Below, piece after piece: positions 35,545 through 45,235 of a DNA stretch of 64,000 bases (position 1 is its first letter; every line of letters starts with the position of its first letter). The notes beneath the pieces are model-generated. The model saw only the letters and a program-made list of their open reading frames with translations, searched no databases and was not told the origin of the DNA. The stretch spans positions 1-64,000 of the forward strand of contig NZ_CDBJ01000042.1 in the NCBI RefSeq assembly GCF_000820045.1. The letters are read 5' to 3'. The DNA is from Aeromonas rivuli (GTDB taxonomy: Bacteria; Pseudomonadota; Gammaproteobacteria; Enterobacterales; Aeromonadaceae). The position numbers and the translations under genes are program-made.

Positions 35545-36444
35545 ATGTCTAAATGCAACTGTCCTCCTCCCGGCCTGCCAGCCTATATGGGTACCTTCGC
35601 CGACTTGATGTCGCTGCTGATGTGCTTTTTCGTGCTGCTGCTCTCTTTTGCCGAGATGGATGTGCTCAAGTTCAAGCAGATCGCGGGCTCCATGAAGTAT
35701 GCCTTCGGGGTACAGAATTTATTGGAGGTCAAGGATATCCCCAAGGGAACCTCTGTGATCGCCCAGGAGTTCAGGCCGGGACGACCCGAGCCGACCCCGA
35801 TAGACACCATCATGCAGCAGACCATCGACATGACCCAGACCGAGCTGGAGTTCCAGCCGGGGGAGTCCGATCAGTCCGGTGGCCAGCAGAAGGATGCGGG
35901 TAACCTGACCGGAGGCAAGACCAGCGAGCAGGCGCAAGAGCAGCAACAGGCCCAATCCAATGAGCTGGCCAAGAAGCTGGCGGAGCAGCTTCAGGATCAG
36001 ATCCAGGATGGCGCCATCGAAATAGAGTCCCTCGGCCAGCAGATCATCATTCGCATCCGTGAGAAGGCCTCCTTCCCGGCGGGCTCTGCCTTCCTGCAGC
36101 CCCAGTTCTGGCCGGTGATCCGCAGGGTCGCCAGTCTGCTCAAGGATGTGCCGGGGGAGATTACCGTCTCCGGTCATACCGATGACGTCGCGACCGAGAA
36201 TGAGCTATTTAACTCCAACTGGGAGCTCTCTTCCCAGCGGGCGGTGGCGGTTGCGCATCAGATGATCAAGGTGCCAGGTTTCGATCAAAGCCGACTCGTG
36301 GTGCAAGGCATGGCTGACTCTCAGCCGCTGGTACCGAATAACTCGACCGAGAACCGCAGTACCAATCGCCGGGTCGAGATTGCCATCATGCAAGGCAAGC
36401 CGAGCACTTCAACGCCGATTGCACTGCCAAACGAGGTTAAATAA
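35545..36444 (+). CDS. pomB: Sodium-driven flagellar stator protein PomB
   Basis: 299 residues. A single N-terminal membrane helix (about 16-36) holds the ion-binding Asp (D20 in YMGTFADLMSLLM). A plug and a Gln-rich linker (about 90-160) follow, then an OmpA-like peptidoglycan-binding domain (VSGHTDDVATENELFNSNWEL, NRRVEIAIM). It anchors the stator and conducts Na+ with PomA. It starts 8 bases after pomA. Confidence 0.94.
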   Translation: MSKCNCPPPGLPAYMGTFADLMSLLMCFFVLLLSFAEMDVLKFKQIAGSMKYAFGVQNLLEVKDIPKGTSVIAQEFRPGRPEPTPIDTIMQQTIDMTQTELEFQPGESDQSGGQQKDAGNLTGGKTSEQAQEQQQAQSNELAKKLAEQLQDQIQDGAIEIESLGQQIIIRIREKASFPAGSAFLQPQFWPVIRRVASLLKDVPGEITVSGHTDDVATENELFNSNWELSSQRAVAVAHQMIKVPGFDQSRLVVQGMADSQPLVPNNSTENRSTNRRVEIAIMQGKPSTSTPIALPNEVK

Positions 36445-36585
36445 GCCGGAGAGAGGATAAAGGTGGGGCTGGGGGGGACCATGGATTTTCCCCTGACTTC
36501 ATATTAAGATGCCTCATCCAAACCGATGGCAGCGGCTCTCCCTTGATAGCCGCTGTCTCATTTTCAAGCAACTCAGGTTTTGACT

Positions 36586-37062
36586 ATGAATCCTACTCCG
36601 ATGACTGTGCGCGGCGCCGAGCAGCTGCGCAAAGAGCTCGATTATCTTAAGACCGAGCTGCGTCCGCAGATTATCGAAGCGATTGCTGATGCCCGTGAGC
36701 ATGGTGATTTGAAAGAGAACGCCGAATACCATGCCGCCCGTGAGCAGCAAGGCTTCTGTGAAGGCCGCATTCAGGAAATTGAAGCCAAACTTTCCAATGT
36801 CCAGATCATCGATGTCACCAAGATCGCCAACAATGGTCGCGTCATCTTCGGTGCCACCGTCAATCTGCTCAAGTCGGAGACAGAAGAAGAGGTGACCTAT
36901 CGCATCGTCGGTGACGATGAGGCTGATATTAAAAAGAACCTCATCTCGGTGAACTCCCCCATAGCCCGTGCCCTGATCGGCAAGGAAGTGGATGATGTCG
37001 CCATCGTCAAAACCCCGGCGGGCGATGTGGAATATGAAGTATTGAGCGTCGACTACCTGTAA
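36586..37062 (+). CDS. greA: Transcript cleavage factor GreA
   Basis: 158 residues, the usual size. The N-terminal coiled coil (to about 75) contains the acidic tip in [20 protein letters not shown], which stimulates RNA cleavage by backtracked RNA polymerase. The C-terminal globular domain ends in [26 protein letters not shown]. The start [15 protein letters not shown] at 36586 fits the family. It is monocistronic with a terminator. Confidence 0.97.
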   Translation: MNPTPMTVRGAEQLRKELDYLKTELRPQIIEAIADAREHGDLKENAEYHAAREQQGFCEGRIQEIEAKLSNVQIIDVTKIANNGRVIFGATVNLLKSETEEEVTYRIVGDDEADIKKNLISVNSPIARALIGKEVDDVAIVKTPAGDVEYEVLSVDYL

Positions 37063-37080
37063 CAGGCAGCGTGACAGCGA

Positions 37081-37103
37081 AGAGGGGAGCCTGGCTCCCC
37101 TCT
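37081..37103. terminator. Terminator of greA, convergent with the next gene
   Basis: The 9-bp stem AGAGGGGAG/CTCCCCTCT with a CCTGG loop lies between two convergent genes. Confidence 0.8.
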
Positions 37104-37122
37104 TGTCATTTGTGCGTCTGCC

Positions 37123-37722
37123 TCACTCCGCGGGCGGCGCATAAGCCTGGGTGAAGGTGCTCTGGTGGTGCTGGAACATCCAGCCACGCAGCAGCTCCTG
37201 ATCCGTCTCGTTCATCTGGAAGTTGATGGCCCAGCCTATGCTGGTTTGCTGTTCGCGCACCTCCCGGATCAGGACGCCACTGAGCATCAGAGGTGCCAAC
37301 TCATCCAGCCTCAGGATGGCACCGATGGCATCTCCTCGCTTTAGATGACTGGGCAGCCGCTGGACGATGAGACCATTGAGGGAGAGGCTGGTGATCCGAT
37401 AATCCTCCCCGTTGTGCTGCAGCCAGCCTTCCGTATCCAGGCGCCAGGCGCGGGGATGCTCGTGGCTGAGTTCCTGAATGACGGGGGCCGCGATGCGTGG
37501 CTCGAGAAAGCCGTCATCGCCTTGGGTGAAATAGAGAGGGAAATGGAGCTGATGACCGGCGAAGCGGGCCTCCAGGGCCAGCATGTCGGCTCGTTGCAGC
37601 AGGCCAAGCAGCGGGGTATCCAGATAGCCGCTCAGGGATTGCCCGGCGGCTGACTCCTGGTCTTTCCCCAGCTCCCGCAACATGGTCAGTTCTTCGTCAG
37701 TGAGTATCTGCTGGTGATCCAT
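37123..37722 (-). CDS. Hypothetical protein, possibly a divergent PilZ-type domain
   Basis: 199 residues, no signal peptide or membrane segment. After a helical N-terminal third (MDHQQILTDEELTMLREL), a beta-rich region includes RAWRLDTEGWLQHNGEDYRI and TSLSLNGLIVQRLPSHLKRGD. This recalls the R...(D/N)xSxxG layout of c-di-GMP-binding PilZ domains, but the Asp is replaced and the basic motif is unclear. Binding of the second messenger is therefore doubtful. It is a single gene between greA and yhbY. Confidence 0.6.
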   Translation of the reverse strand: MDHQQILTDEELTMLRELGKDQESAAGQSLSGYLDTPLLGLLQRADMLALEARFAGHQLHFPLYFTQGDDGFLEPRIAAPVIQELSHEHPRAWRLDTEGWLQHNGEDYRITSLSLNGLIVQRLPSHLKRGDAIGAILRLDELAPLMLSGVLIREVREQQTSIGWAINFQMNETDQELLRGWMFQHHQSTFTQAYAPPAE

Positions 37723-37822
37723 GGCGTCGTTTCCAAGTATTCATCGCAGGTTAAGGCCCCGGCGACTACTTTGGCAAGCGACTTAGGAAGAGGGGGAATG
37801 AGGGAGAGAGCAGTGCTCTCTC

Positions 37823-38119
37823 TTACTTGCGGGGCAGTTGGATTTTGGGTTCGTTGGCCTTGCGATAGATGGTCAGCACATGACCCATGCTCTGCACCTT
37901 GATGGCGCCAGTTTCGCGAACGATGGCTTCCATCACCAGCGCCTTCATCTCACGATCTTCGGCGGCAACTTTCACCTTGATCAGCTCGTGATGGGCCAGT
38001 GCGAGATCGATCTCGGCGAGAACGCCTTCGGTCAGGCCGTGCTGGCCAAGCAGTACGACGGGTTTCAGGCTGTGGGCCAAGCCCTTGAGGTACTGTTTCT
38101 GTTTATTGTTGAGCATCAT
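37823..38119 (-). CDS. yhbY: CRM-domain RNA-binding protein YhbY
   Basis: 98 residues, with LNNKQKQYLKGLAHSLKPVVLLGQHGLTEGV and GHVLTIYR of the CRM (YhbY) domain, which associates with pre-50S ribosomal subunits. E. coli YhbY is 97 aa and starts similarly, so ATG 38119 or 38116 is preferred; an in-frame ATG at 38134 is also possible. It is divergent from rlmE, as in E. coli. Confidence 0.93.
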   Translation of the reverse strand: MMLNNKQKQYLKGLAHSLKPVVLLGQHGLTEGVLAEIDLALAHHELIKVKVAAEDREMKALVMEAIVRETGAIKVQSMGHVLTIYRKANEPKIQLPRK

Positions 38120-38217
38120 GGCAAAATTCTTCATAAGTCAGGGTTGAAAGGGGCGTATTCTACCCCCACTTAGCCCTTAATACTAATAACCCTTGTGGTT
38201 TTTTAAAGCCGATCACC

Positions 38218-38847
38218 ATGACCCAGAAAAAACGTTCCCCCAGTTCAACGCGCTGGTTGAAAGAGCATTTCGACGACCAATACGTCAAAAAAGCCCAGAA
38301 ACTTGGGTTGAGATCTCGTGCCGTGTTCAAGATTGACGAGATCCAGGACAAGGACAAGTTGCTCAAGCCTGGCATGACGGTGGTGGATCTTGGCGCCGCT
38401 CCCGGTGGCTGGTCCCAGTTTGCCATCGATCAGGTGGGTGACAATGGACGTGTCATCGCATGTGACATTTTGCCGATGGATTCCATCGCCGGTGTCGATT
38501 TCCTGCAAGGGGACTTTCGGGAGGAAACTGTCCTGGCTGCGCTGCTGGCGCGGGTGGGGCCGGACAAGGTGGACGTGGTCATGTCTGACATGGCACCCAA
38601 CATGAGCGGCACTCAGCAGGTGGATCAGGCGCGAGCCATGTATCTGGTCGAGCTGGCGCTGGACATGTGCAACCAGGTGCTGCGCGCGAATGGCAGTTTC
38701 GTGGCCAAGGTGTTCCAGGGAGAGGGATTCGATATCTATCTCAATGAAATACGACAACTTTTTACAGCAGTCAAGATACGCAAGCCGGACTCATCAAGAG
38801 CCCGCTCGCGCGAAGTGTACATTGTGGCTACCGGTTTTAAACTGTAG
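38218..38847 (+). CDS. rlmE: 23S rRNA 2'-O-ribose U2552 methyltransferase
   Basis: 209 residues. RlmE (FtsJ/RrmJ) methylates U2552 in the A loop of 23S rRNA at a late step of 50S assembly. The SAM site [14 protein letters not shown] and the catalytic-tetrad region ([32 protein letters not shown]) are visible. ftsH follows after 45 bases, the conserved heat-shock-linked pair. Confidence 0.96.
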   Translation: MTQKKRSPSSTRWLKEHFDDQYVKKAQKLGLRSRAVFKIDEIQDKDKLLKPGMTVVDLGAAPGGWSQFAIDQVGDNGRVIACDILPMDSIAGVDFLQGDFREETVLAALLARVGPDKVDVVMSDMAPNMSGTQQVDQARAMYLVELALDMCNQVLRANGSFVAKVFQGEGFDIYLNEIRQLFTAVKIRKPDSSRARSREVYIVATGFKL

Positions 38848-38892
38848 TACCCTACCTTTTAGCGTTAACTGTCAGTCTGCGAGGTTACTGAT

Positions 38893-40845
38893 TTGAGTGA
38901 CATGGCGAAAAACTTAATCCTGTGGCTGGTCATCGCCGTCGTGCTGATGTCGGTATTCAACAGCTTCAGCCCCAGTGATACCACCAGTCGCCAGCTGGAC
39001 TATTCCAGCTTTGTAAAAGAAGTGGCCCAAGAGCAGATCCGTGAAGTGCGGATGGACGGTAAGGTCATCAATGGCGTCAAGCGCACCGGTGAACGTTTCC
39101 AGACGATCATTCCGGCGCCGGATCCCCAGTTGCTCAACGACATGCTCAATCACAACGTGAAGGTCATGGGTGAGAAGCCGGAAGAGCCGTCGTTGCTGAC
39201 GTCCATCTTCATCTCCTGGTTCCCGATGCTGTTGCTGATCGGTGTCTGGGTCTTCTTCATGCGTCAGATGCAAGGCGGCGGTGGCAAGGGTGCCATGTCG
39301 TTTGGCAAGAGCAAGGCTCGCCTGATGAGTGAAGAGCAGATCAAGACCACCTTCGGTGACGTCGCAGGCTGTGACGAAGCGAAGGAAGAGGTGAAGGAGC
39401 TGGTTGACTATCTGCGCGATCCTTCCAAGTTCCAGAAGCTGGGTGGCAAGATCCCGACGGGTGTGTTGCTGGTCGGCCCGCCCGGTACCGGTAAGACCCT
39501 GCTGGCCAAGGCCATTGCGGGGGAGGCCAAGGTGCCTTTCTTCACCATTTCGGGTTCCGACTTCGTGGAGATGTTCGTTGGTGTGGGTGCCTCCCGGGTA
39601 CGTGACATGTTCGAGCAAGCCAAGAAGTCATCGCCCTGCATCATCTTCATCGATGAAATTGATGCGGTCGGTCGTCAGCGTGGCGCCGGTCTGGGTGGTG
39701 GTCACGACGAGCGTGAGCAGACCCTGAACCAGATGCTGGTTGAGATGGATGGTTTCGAGGGCAATGAAGGCATCATCGTCATCGCCGCCACCAACCGTCC
39801 TGACGTGCTGGATCCTGCCTTGCTGCGCCCGGGCCGTTTCGACCGCCAGGTCGTGGTTGGTCTGCCGGATGTGCGTGGCCGTGAACAGATCCTGAAAGTG
39901 CACATGCGTAAAGTGCCGTTGGCCGATGACGTCAATGCGGCCGTCATTGCACGGGGCACCCCGGGTTTCTCCGGTGCCGACTTGGCCAACCTGGTCAACG
40001 AAGCCGCCCTGTTCTCGGCGCGTGAGAGCCGCCGTGTGGTCTCCATGTCCGAGTTCGAACGGGCCAAGGACAAGATCATGATGGGCGCCGAACGCCGCTC
40101 CATGGTGATGCAGGAGTCCGAGAAGGAGATGACGGCCTATCATGAGGCTGGTCATGCCATCATCGGTCGCATGGTGCCGGATCATGACCCTGTCTATAAG
40201 GTCTCGATCATCCCCCGTGGCCGTGCCCTGGGTGTGACCATGTACTTGCCGGAGCAAGATCGCTGGAGCCACTCCAAGCAGCATCTGGAGTCCATGATCT
40301 CCAGCCTGTACGGCGGTCGTTTGGCGGAAGAGCTGATCTACGGTGCCGAGAAGGTATCGACCGGTGCGTCCAACGACATCGAGCGCGCCACCGACATCGC
40401 ACGCAAGATGGTGACCCAGTGGGGCATGTCCGAGCGTCTCGGTCCCATGCTCTATGCAGAAGAAGACGGCGAGGTATTCCTCGGTCGTAGCATGGCCAAG
40501 GCCAAGCATATGTCCGATGATACTGCCCGGGTCATTGATGCCGAGATCAAACTGGTCATCGATCGCAACTATGATCGTGCCAAGCAGATCCTGATGGACA
40601 ACATGGATGTATTGCACACCATGAAGGATGCGCTGATGAAGTACGAAACCATCGACGCCAAACAGATCGACGATCTGATGGCCCGTCGCGAGGTGCGTGC
40701 CCCCAGCAACTGGCATGACGATCACAGTGGCGACACACCAAACGGTGGCAGTGCGACCAAGGCCGAGCCTGAAGAGGTGAAAGCCGAAGAGCCGAAAGAG
40801 GCGAATGTCGATATCGACAAAGCCAACGACGTTCCGGCCAAATAA
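38893..40845 (+). CDS. ftsH: ATP-dependent membrane zinc metalloprotease FtsH
   Basis: 650 residues. Two membrane helices (about 8-25 and 104-125) flank a periplasmic domain. The AAA+ module has Walker A GPPGTGKT at 195-202, and the zinc protease motif HEAGH is at 417-421. FtsH degrades membrane proteins and regulators such as LpxC and RpoH. The start TTG at 38893 has GAGG 8 bases before it; ATG 38902 (MAKNLILWL) is the alternative. The acidic tail after residue 600 is variable among species. Confidence 0.97.
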   Translation: MSDMAKNLILWLVIAVVLMSVFNSFSPSDTTSRQLDYSSFVKEVAQEQIREVRMDGKVINGVKRTGERFQTIIPAPDPQLLNDMLNHNVKVMGEKPEEPSLLTSIFISWFPMLLLIGVWVFFMRQMQGGGGKGAMSFGKSKARLMSEEQIKTTFGDVAGCDEAKEEVKELVDYLRDPSKFQKLGGKIPTGVLLVGPPGTGKTLLAKAIAGEAKVPFFTISGSDFVEMFVGVGASRVRDMFEQAKKSSPCIIFIDEIDAVGRQRGAGLGGGHDEREQTLNQMLVEMDGFEGNEGIIVIAATNRPDVLDPALLRPGRFDRQVVVGLPDVRGREQILKVHMRKVPLADDVNAAVIARGTPGFSGADLANLVNEAALFSARESRRVVSMSEFERAKDKIMMGAERRSMVMQESEKEMTAYHEAGHAIIGRMVPDHDPVYKVSIIPRGRALGVTMYLPEQDRWSHSKQHLESMISSLYGGRLAEELIYGAEKVSTGASNDIERATDIARKMVTQWGMSERLGPMLYAEEDGEVFLGRSMAKAKHMSDDTARVIDAEIKLVIDRNYDRAKQILMDNMDVLHTMKDALMKYETIDAKQIDDLMARREVRAPSNWHDDHSGDTPNGGSATKAEPEEVKAEEPKEANVDIDKANDVPAK

Positions 40846-40860
40846 GATTTATCTCTCTCA

Positions 40861-40887
40861 AACCCCGGGCTCGCCCGGGGTTTTTTC
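40861..40887 (+). terminator. Terminator between ftsH and folP
   Basis: The stem AACCCCGGGC/GCCCGGGGTT is followed by T4-6. Confidence 0.93.
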
Positions 40888-40909
40888 ATTGATGAAAATG
40901 GACTCGATC

Positions 40910-41755
40910 ATGCAGTTATCCAGCAAGGGGATCAGCCTCTCCCTCGACCGTCCCCATGTCATGGGGATCCTCAACGTGACTCCGGACTCTTTCTCCGATG
41001 GTGGCCGCTTCAATCAGATAGAGCAGGCGCTGGCTCACGCCCGTCAGATGGTGAGCGATGGCGCTACCCTGATCGACATAGGGGGAGAGTCGACTCGCCC
41101 CGGTGCTCCCGATGTGAGCGAGCAAGAAGAGCTGGATCGGGTGGTGCCTGTGGTAGAGCGGATCGCCAGCGAGCTGGAGGTGATGATCTCCCTCGATACC
41201 TCCAAGGCCATAGTGATGGGCGAGGGGTGCGCCGCTGGCGGTCACCTCATCAATGATGTGCGTGCCCTGCTGGAGCCCGGAGCCCTGGCCGCTGCGGCGC
41301 AGGCTGACGTGCCCGTTTGCCTGATGCATATGCAGGGACAGCCAAGAACCATGCAGGCCGAGCCTCATTACGATGATCTGCTGGGGGAGGTGAGGGCTTT
41401 CTTCGATGAGCGTATTGCCGCCTGTCTCGCCGCTGGCATCCCCCGCGAGCAGTTGTTGCTCGACCCCGGCTACGGCTTTGGCAAGACTCTCGCGCACAAT
41501 TACCAACTGCTCGCCAGGCAAGCTGACTTGCTCGATTATGGGCTGCCGCTCTTGGTGGGGATGTCGCGAAAGTCTATGATAGGGAGCTTGCTGGGTCGCC
41601 ATGTCGACGAGCGCCTCGCCGGCAGTCTGGCTTGCGCCCTGATAGGGATGCAACAGGGGGCTCGCATCATACGGGTGCACGACGTGCGCGCTACCATGGA
41701 TGCGCTACGCATCGGCTGGTTGGCAATGACGGGAAATGATTTTATCTCCAAATAA
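40910..41755 (+). CDS. folP: Dihydropteroate synthase
   Basis: 281 residues, TIM-barrel enzyme joining p-aminobenzoate to the pterin pyrophosphate in folate synthesis, the target of sulfonamides. Motifs are HVMGILNVTPDSFSDGG (pterin loop), IDIGGESTRPGAPD and LLLDPGYGFGKTLAHN. The family start MQLSSKGISLSL at 40910 is chosen; ATG 40892 is in frame but within 5 bases of the ftsH terminator. glmM follows after 17 bases. Confidence 0.96.
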   Translation: MQLSSKGISLSLDRPHVMGILNVTPDSFSDGGRFNQIEQALAHARQMVSDGATLIDIGGESTRPGAPDVSEQEELDRVVPVVERIASELEVMISLDTSKAIVMGEGCAAGGHLINDVRALLEPGALAAAAQADVPVCLMHMQGQPRTMQAEPHYDDLLGEVRAFFDERIAACLAAGIPREQLLLDPGYGFGKTLAHNYQLLARQADLLDYGLPLLVGMSRKSMIGSLLGRHVDERLAGSLACALIGMQQGARIIRVHDVRATMDALRIGWLAMTGNDFISK

Positions 41756-41772
41756 AATAACGAGAACAAACC

Positions 41773-43107
41773 ATGGCTAGAAAATACTTTGGCACCGATG
41801 GGGTGCGCGGCAAGGTGGGTGAATACCCTATCACTCCGGACTTCGTGATGAAGCTGGGTTGGGCCGCCGGTAAGGTGCTCTCCAAGAAGGGCACCAAGAA
41901 GGTGCTGATCGGCAAGGATACCCGTATCTCTGGTTACATGCTGGAGTCGGCCCTGGAAGCTGGCCTCTCGGCCGCTGGCCTCAAAGCGATATTGATGGGC
42001 CCCATGCCCACACCGGCGGTGGCTTATCTGACCCGCACATTCCGCGCCGAAGCAGGTATCGTCATCAGTGCATCCCACAACCCCTTCTACGATAACGGCA
42101 TCAAGTTCTTCTCCGCCGACGGTACCAAGTTGCCAGATGAGGTCGAATTGGCCATCGAGGCCGAACTCGACAACGAGCTCAAGTGCGTCGAGTCGGCAGA
42201 GCTTGGCAAGGCGGTGCGTATCGAGGATGCCGCCGGTCGCTACATCGAGTTTTGCAAGAGTACCTTCCCCTCCCATCTCAGCCTGGAAGGGCTCAAGATG
42301 GTGGTAGATTGTGGTCATGGTGCCACTTATCACATAGCGCCTTCCGTATTTCGCGAACTGGGTGCCGAGGTCATTGCCATCGGTTGCAGCCCGGATGGCC
42401 TCAACATCAATGAAGGGGTTGGCTCCACCGCGCCCGAGGCCCTGGTCGCCAAGGTGCTGGAAACCAAGGCTGATCTGGGTATCGCCTTTGATGGTGATGG
42501 TGACCGTCTGGTCATGGTCGATCATGCGGGTTACATCATAGATGGGGATGAGATCCTCTATATCATTGCGCGCGACGCCCTGCGTAACGGCCGCCTCAAG
42601 GGCGGTGTGGTCGGTACTCTGATGGCCAATATGGGCCTGGAGCTGGCGCTGCAGACCCTGGGGATCCCGTTTGCCCGTGCCAAGGTGGGTGATCGCTATG
42701 TACTGGAGATGCTCAACGAGAAAGGTTGGCGCATCGGCGGCGAGAACTCGGGCCACATCATCTGCCTGGATCAAACCACCACAGGAGATGGCATCGTTGC
42801 CGCCCTGCAGGTGCTCACCGCCATGTGTACCGCCGAGATGCCCCTTGCCAAACTGCGTTCTGGCATGAGCAAGTTCCCCCAGATACTGGTCAACGTGCGC
42901 TTTGCCGAAGGGCAGGATCCCCTGACTTCGTCCGCCGTGCTCGACGAGGTGAAGCGGGTGGAGCAAGAGCTGGCTGGTCGTGGGCGGGTATTGCTGCGCA
43001 AGTCAGGTACAGAGCCTTTGATCCGTGTCATGGTGGAAGGTGAGCAAGAAGAGCAGGTCCGTGAGATGGCCGAACGCATTGCCCAACAGGTCAAATCGGC
43101 GTTTTAA
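41773..43107 (+). CDS. glmM: Phosphoglucosamine mutase
   Basis: 444 residues. It converts glucosamine 6-phosphate to glucosamine 1-phosphate on the path to UDP-GlcNAc for peptidoglycan and LPS. The active-site Ser is in [19 protein letters not shown], the metal site in [13 protein letters not shown], and the phosphate-binding loop in [14 protein letters not shown]. folP-glmM is the conserved order. Confidence 0.97.
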   Translation: MARKYFGTDGVRGKVGEYPITPDFVMKLGWAAGKVLSKKGTKKVLIGKDTRISGYMLESALEAGLSAAGLKAILMGPMPTPAVAYLTRTFRAEAGIVISASHNPFYDNGIKFFSADGTKLPDEVELAIEAELDNELKCVESAELGKAVRIEDAAGRYIEFCKSTFPSHLSLEGLKMVVDCGHGATYHIAPSVFRELGAEVIAIGCSPDGLNINEGVGSTAPEALVAKVLETKADLGIAFDGDGDRLVMVDHAGYIIDGDEILYIIARDALRNGRLKGGVVGTLMANMGLELALQTLGIPFARAKVGDRYVLEMLNEKGWRIGGENSGHIICLDQTTTGDGIVAALQVLTAMCTAEMPLAKLRSGMSKFPQILVNVRFAEGQDPLTSSAVLDEVKRVEQELAGRGRVLLRKSGTEPLIRVMVEGEQEEQVREMAERIAQQVKSAF

Positions 43108-43116
43108 TGAGCGATA

Positions 43117-43138
43117 AGGGCGGTTTTTACACCGCCCT
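43117..43138 (+). terminator. Weak terminator hairpin after glmM
   Basis: AGGGCGGT/ACCGCCCT around TTTTAC, followed by a T-poor GGTTGTATC. Confidence 0.55.
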
Positions 43139-43239
43139 GGTTGTATCTTGTTCAAACGATTTGAAAAATCATAAATAGCGCTTGTCAGTTCAATGTCCTC
43201 TGGATATTATCTGCCTCGCTTTCGCAAGGGAGTTTGCCG

Positions 43240-44004
43240 ATGGGAAATCGGAAGCCGTTTGTAGCAGCCAACTGGAAGTTACACGGTAGCAGGTCGCAGT
43301 TAGAAAGATTCACCGCCGCTTGCCTCAAGGGGTTGAGTGATGACGTTGAAACTGTGTTGTGTCCATCCCATGTGCATCTTGACTTCACGTCGAATCTGCT
43401 CGCAGAGCAGCATTTGATGAAGTTGGGGGCTCAGAGTGTGAGTCAGCACAAATCAGGCGCTTATACGGGGGAAGTCTCGTGTGAGATGTTGATTGAGGCA
43501 GGGTGTCGATACGTTGTTGTAGGGCACTCCGAGCGTAGGCGTCTCTTTGGAGAAACCAGTTTCATTGTCGCGGAGAAGTTCGCGGCCGTCAGAGCGGCAG
43601 GCTTGATCCCCATCCTTTGTTTGGGTGAGTCAGGGGCGGCAAGGCAGGCGAGGCGTACCTTCGAGGTGATAGTCGAGGAGCTGGACATAGTCCTAGAGAA
43701 GAATGGCGCGATGGCTTTCGATAATGCTATCATCGCCTACGAGCCGATTTGGGCTGTAGGCACAGGTAAATGCGCCACACCCGAGCAGGCACAAGAGGTT
43801 CATTCCTTCATTCGTGGTCGCTTGGCGGAGGATACTCCGGTAATAGGTGATAAAGTTAGAATCATCTATGGTGGGAGCCTGACACCGGCCAATGCGAGAG
43901 ATTTGTTTGCCCAGCCCGACGTTGACGGCGGTCTGATTGGTGGAGCAAGCCTCGATGACCAGGCGTTCTTAGGAATTGTTGAAGCGGCAAAGGGTGCAAG
44001 TTAA
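43240..44004 (+). CDS. tpiA: Triose-phosphate isomerase
   Basis: 254 residues. It interconverts dihydroxyacetone phosphate and glyceraldehyde 3-phosphate in glycolysis. The active-site residues are Lys13 (ANWKLHGS), the His in VVGHSERR and the Glu in AYEPIWAVGTG; the phosphate loop is YGGSLTPAN. The start at ATG 43240 has GGGAG 7 bases upstream. The gene lies directly before secG, as in Pseudomonas rather than E. coli. Codon use looks different from its neighbours (more TTG, GTT and GTA; GC nearer 53%), which may reflect a separate origin. Confidence 0.94.
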   Translation: MGNRKPFVAANWKLHGSRSQLERFTAACLKGLSDDVETVLCPSHVHLDFTSNLLAEQHLMKLGAQSVSQHKSGAYTGEVSCEMLIEAGCRYVVVGHSERRRLFGETSFIVAEKFAAVRAAGLIPILCLGESGAARQARRTFEVIVEELDIVLEKNGAMAFDNAIIAYEPIWAVGTGKCATPEQAQEVHSFIRGRLAEDTPVIGDKVRIIYGGSLTPANARDLFAQPDVDGGLIGGASLDDQAFLGIVEAAKGAS

Positions 44005-44331
44005 ATGTACGAAATTCTTTTAGTCGTTTATCTGCTGGTATCACTGACTCTGATTGGTCTGGTGATGATACAGCAAGGTAAAGGGGCTGACATGGGCGCC
44101 TCCTTCGGCGCAGGGGCATCGAATACCGTATTCGGCTCCAGCGGCTCAGGTAATTTCCTGACCCGTACAACAGCAATTTTGGCAACTCTGTTTTTTGTTA
44201 TCAGCTTGGTGCTTGGATCTATGTCCGGTCATAAAGCGAAACAGGGTAGCGAGTGGGAAAATCTGCAACAAACCCAACAGGTTGAGCAGACTGAAACGCC
44301 GGTTAAGAAAGATTCCGACGTTCCCAACTGA
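44005..44331 (+). CDS. secG: Protein translocase subunit SecG
   Basis: 108 residues with two membrane helices (about 2-22 and 52-72). The conserved VMIQQGKGADMGASFGAGASNTVFGSSG lies between them. SecG stimulates SecA-driven translocation as part of SecYEG. It starts at the base after the tpiA stop, so the two are coupled. The tRNALeu gene begins 9 bases after its stop. Confidence 0.95.
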   Translation: MYEILLVVYLLVSLTLIGLVMIQQGKGADMGASFGAGASNTVFGSSGSGNFLTRTTAILATLFFVISLVLGSMSGHKAKQGSEWENLQQTQQVEQTETPVKKDSDVPN

Positions 44332-44340
44332 GTGAGTTTT

Positions 44341-44425
44341 GCCGTGGTGGTGGAATTGGTAGACACGCTATCTTGAGGGGGTAGTGCTCTAGGGTGTGCG
44401 GGTTCGAGTCCCGCCCACGGCACCA
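44341..44425 (+). tRNA. leuU: tRNA-Leu (GAG)
   Basis: 85-nt class II tRNA with acceptor stem GCCGTGG/CCACGGC, long variable arm, anticodon GAG in CTTGAGG, T loop GGTTCGAGTCC and an encoded CCA. It sits after secG as in E. coli. Confidence 0.95.
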
Positions 44426-44472
44426 ATTTAGTAGTGAGCTTGGGTAACCAAGTATATTATGGCCCTTCTTTC

Positions 44473-44501
44473 TTGTACGAAAAGATTGATAAGGCTATAA
44501 T
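44473..44501 (+). promoter_or_regulatory. Sigma-70 promoter of the fMet tRNA-rimP-nusA-infB operon
   Basis: TTGTAC (44473-44478), a 17-base spacer and a consensus TATAAT (44496-44501), followed by a GC-containing discriminator (CTCGCACG) typical of stable RNA promoters under stringent control. Confidence 0.8.
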
Positions 44502-44517
44502 CTCGCACGATTTCGGA

Positions 44518-44594
<77 letters not shown>

Positions 44595-44659
44595 AATTTC
44601 ACGCATTCCTTCGCTCAGGAAAGCGGTCGCTGCGAGGCGACAATCAGGGTACAGCGCCA

Positions 44660-44688
44660 AGCCCCGATTTGACATCGGGGCTTTTTGT
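44660..44688 (+). terminator. Partial terminator between tRNA-fMet and rimP
   Basis: The 9-bp stem AGCCCCGAT/ATCGGGGCT is followed by T4G. It likely sets the ratio of tRNA to operon mRNA. Confidence 0.8.
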
Positions 44689-44762
44689 TATGTGCAATTT
44701 ACTCTGACTTTGTACTTCATCTGGGCTATATGCCCTTTTTTTGTTTTTTTCGGAGGGTAACT

Positions 44763-45221
44763 TTGGCTACGTTGGAACAGCGTTTGACCGATCTGCTCGA
44801 GGCGCCTATCAAAGCCTTGGGTTTTGAACTTTGGGGTGTGGAGTTTATCCGTGCGGGTAAACACTCAACCCTGCGTGTCTATATCGATAGCGAGCAGGGT
44901 GTGACCGTTGAAAACTGCGCCGAGGTGAGCCGTCAGACCGGTGCCATCATGGACGTTGAAGATCCCATCACTGAGGAGTACTACCTGGAAGTCTCCTCTC
45001 CCGGTCTGGATCGCCCGCTGTTCAAGGTTGCCCAGTTCGAAAAATACGTTGGCCAGGAGGCGGCGGTGCAGCTTCGAATGGCAACAAATAACCGCCGCAA
45101 GTTCAAAGGCGTAATCAAAGCCGTGCAGGGGGATACCATCACCCTGACGGTGGATGGTAAGGACGAGCTGTTCGCTTTCACCAATATCCAAAAAGCGAAC
45201 ATAGTGCCGAACTTTGGTTAA
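44763..45221 (+). CDS. rimP: Ribosome maturation factor RimP
   Basis: 152 residues, needed for late 30S subunit assembly. The family segments are [32 protein letters not shown] and [18 protein letters not shown]. The start is TTG at 44763 with GGAGG upstream, as in E. coli rimP. nusA follows after 14 bases. Confidence 0.96.
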   Translation: MATLEQRLTDLLEAPIKALGFELWGVEFIRAGKHSTLRVYIDSEQGVTVENCAEVSRQTGAIMDVEDPITEEYYLEVSSPGLDRPLFKVAQFEKYVGQEAAVQLRMATNNRRKFKGVIKAVQGDTITLTVDGKDELFAFTNIQKANIVPNFG

Positions 45222-45235
45222 CGAGGCTATCGGAT

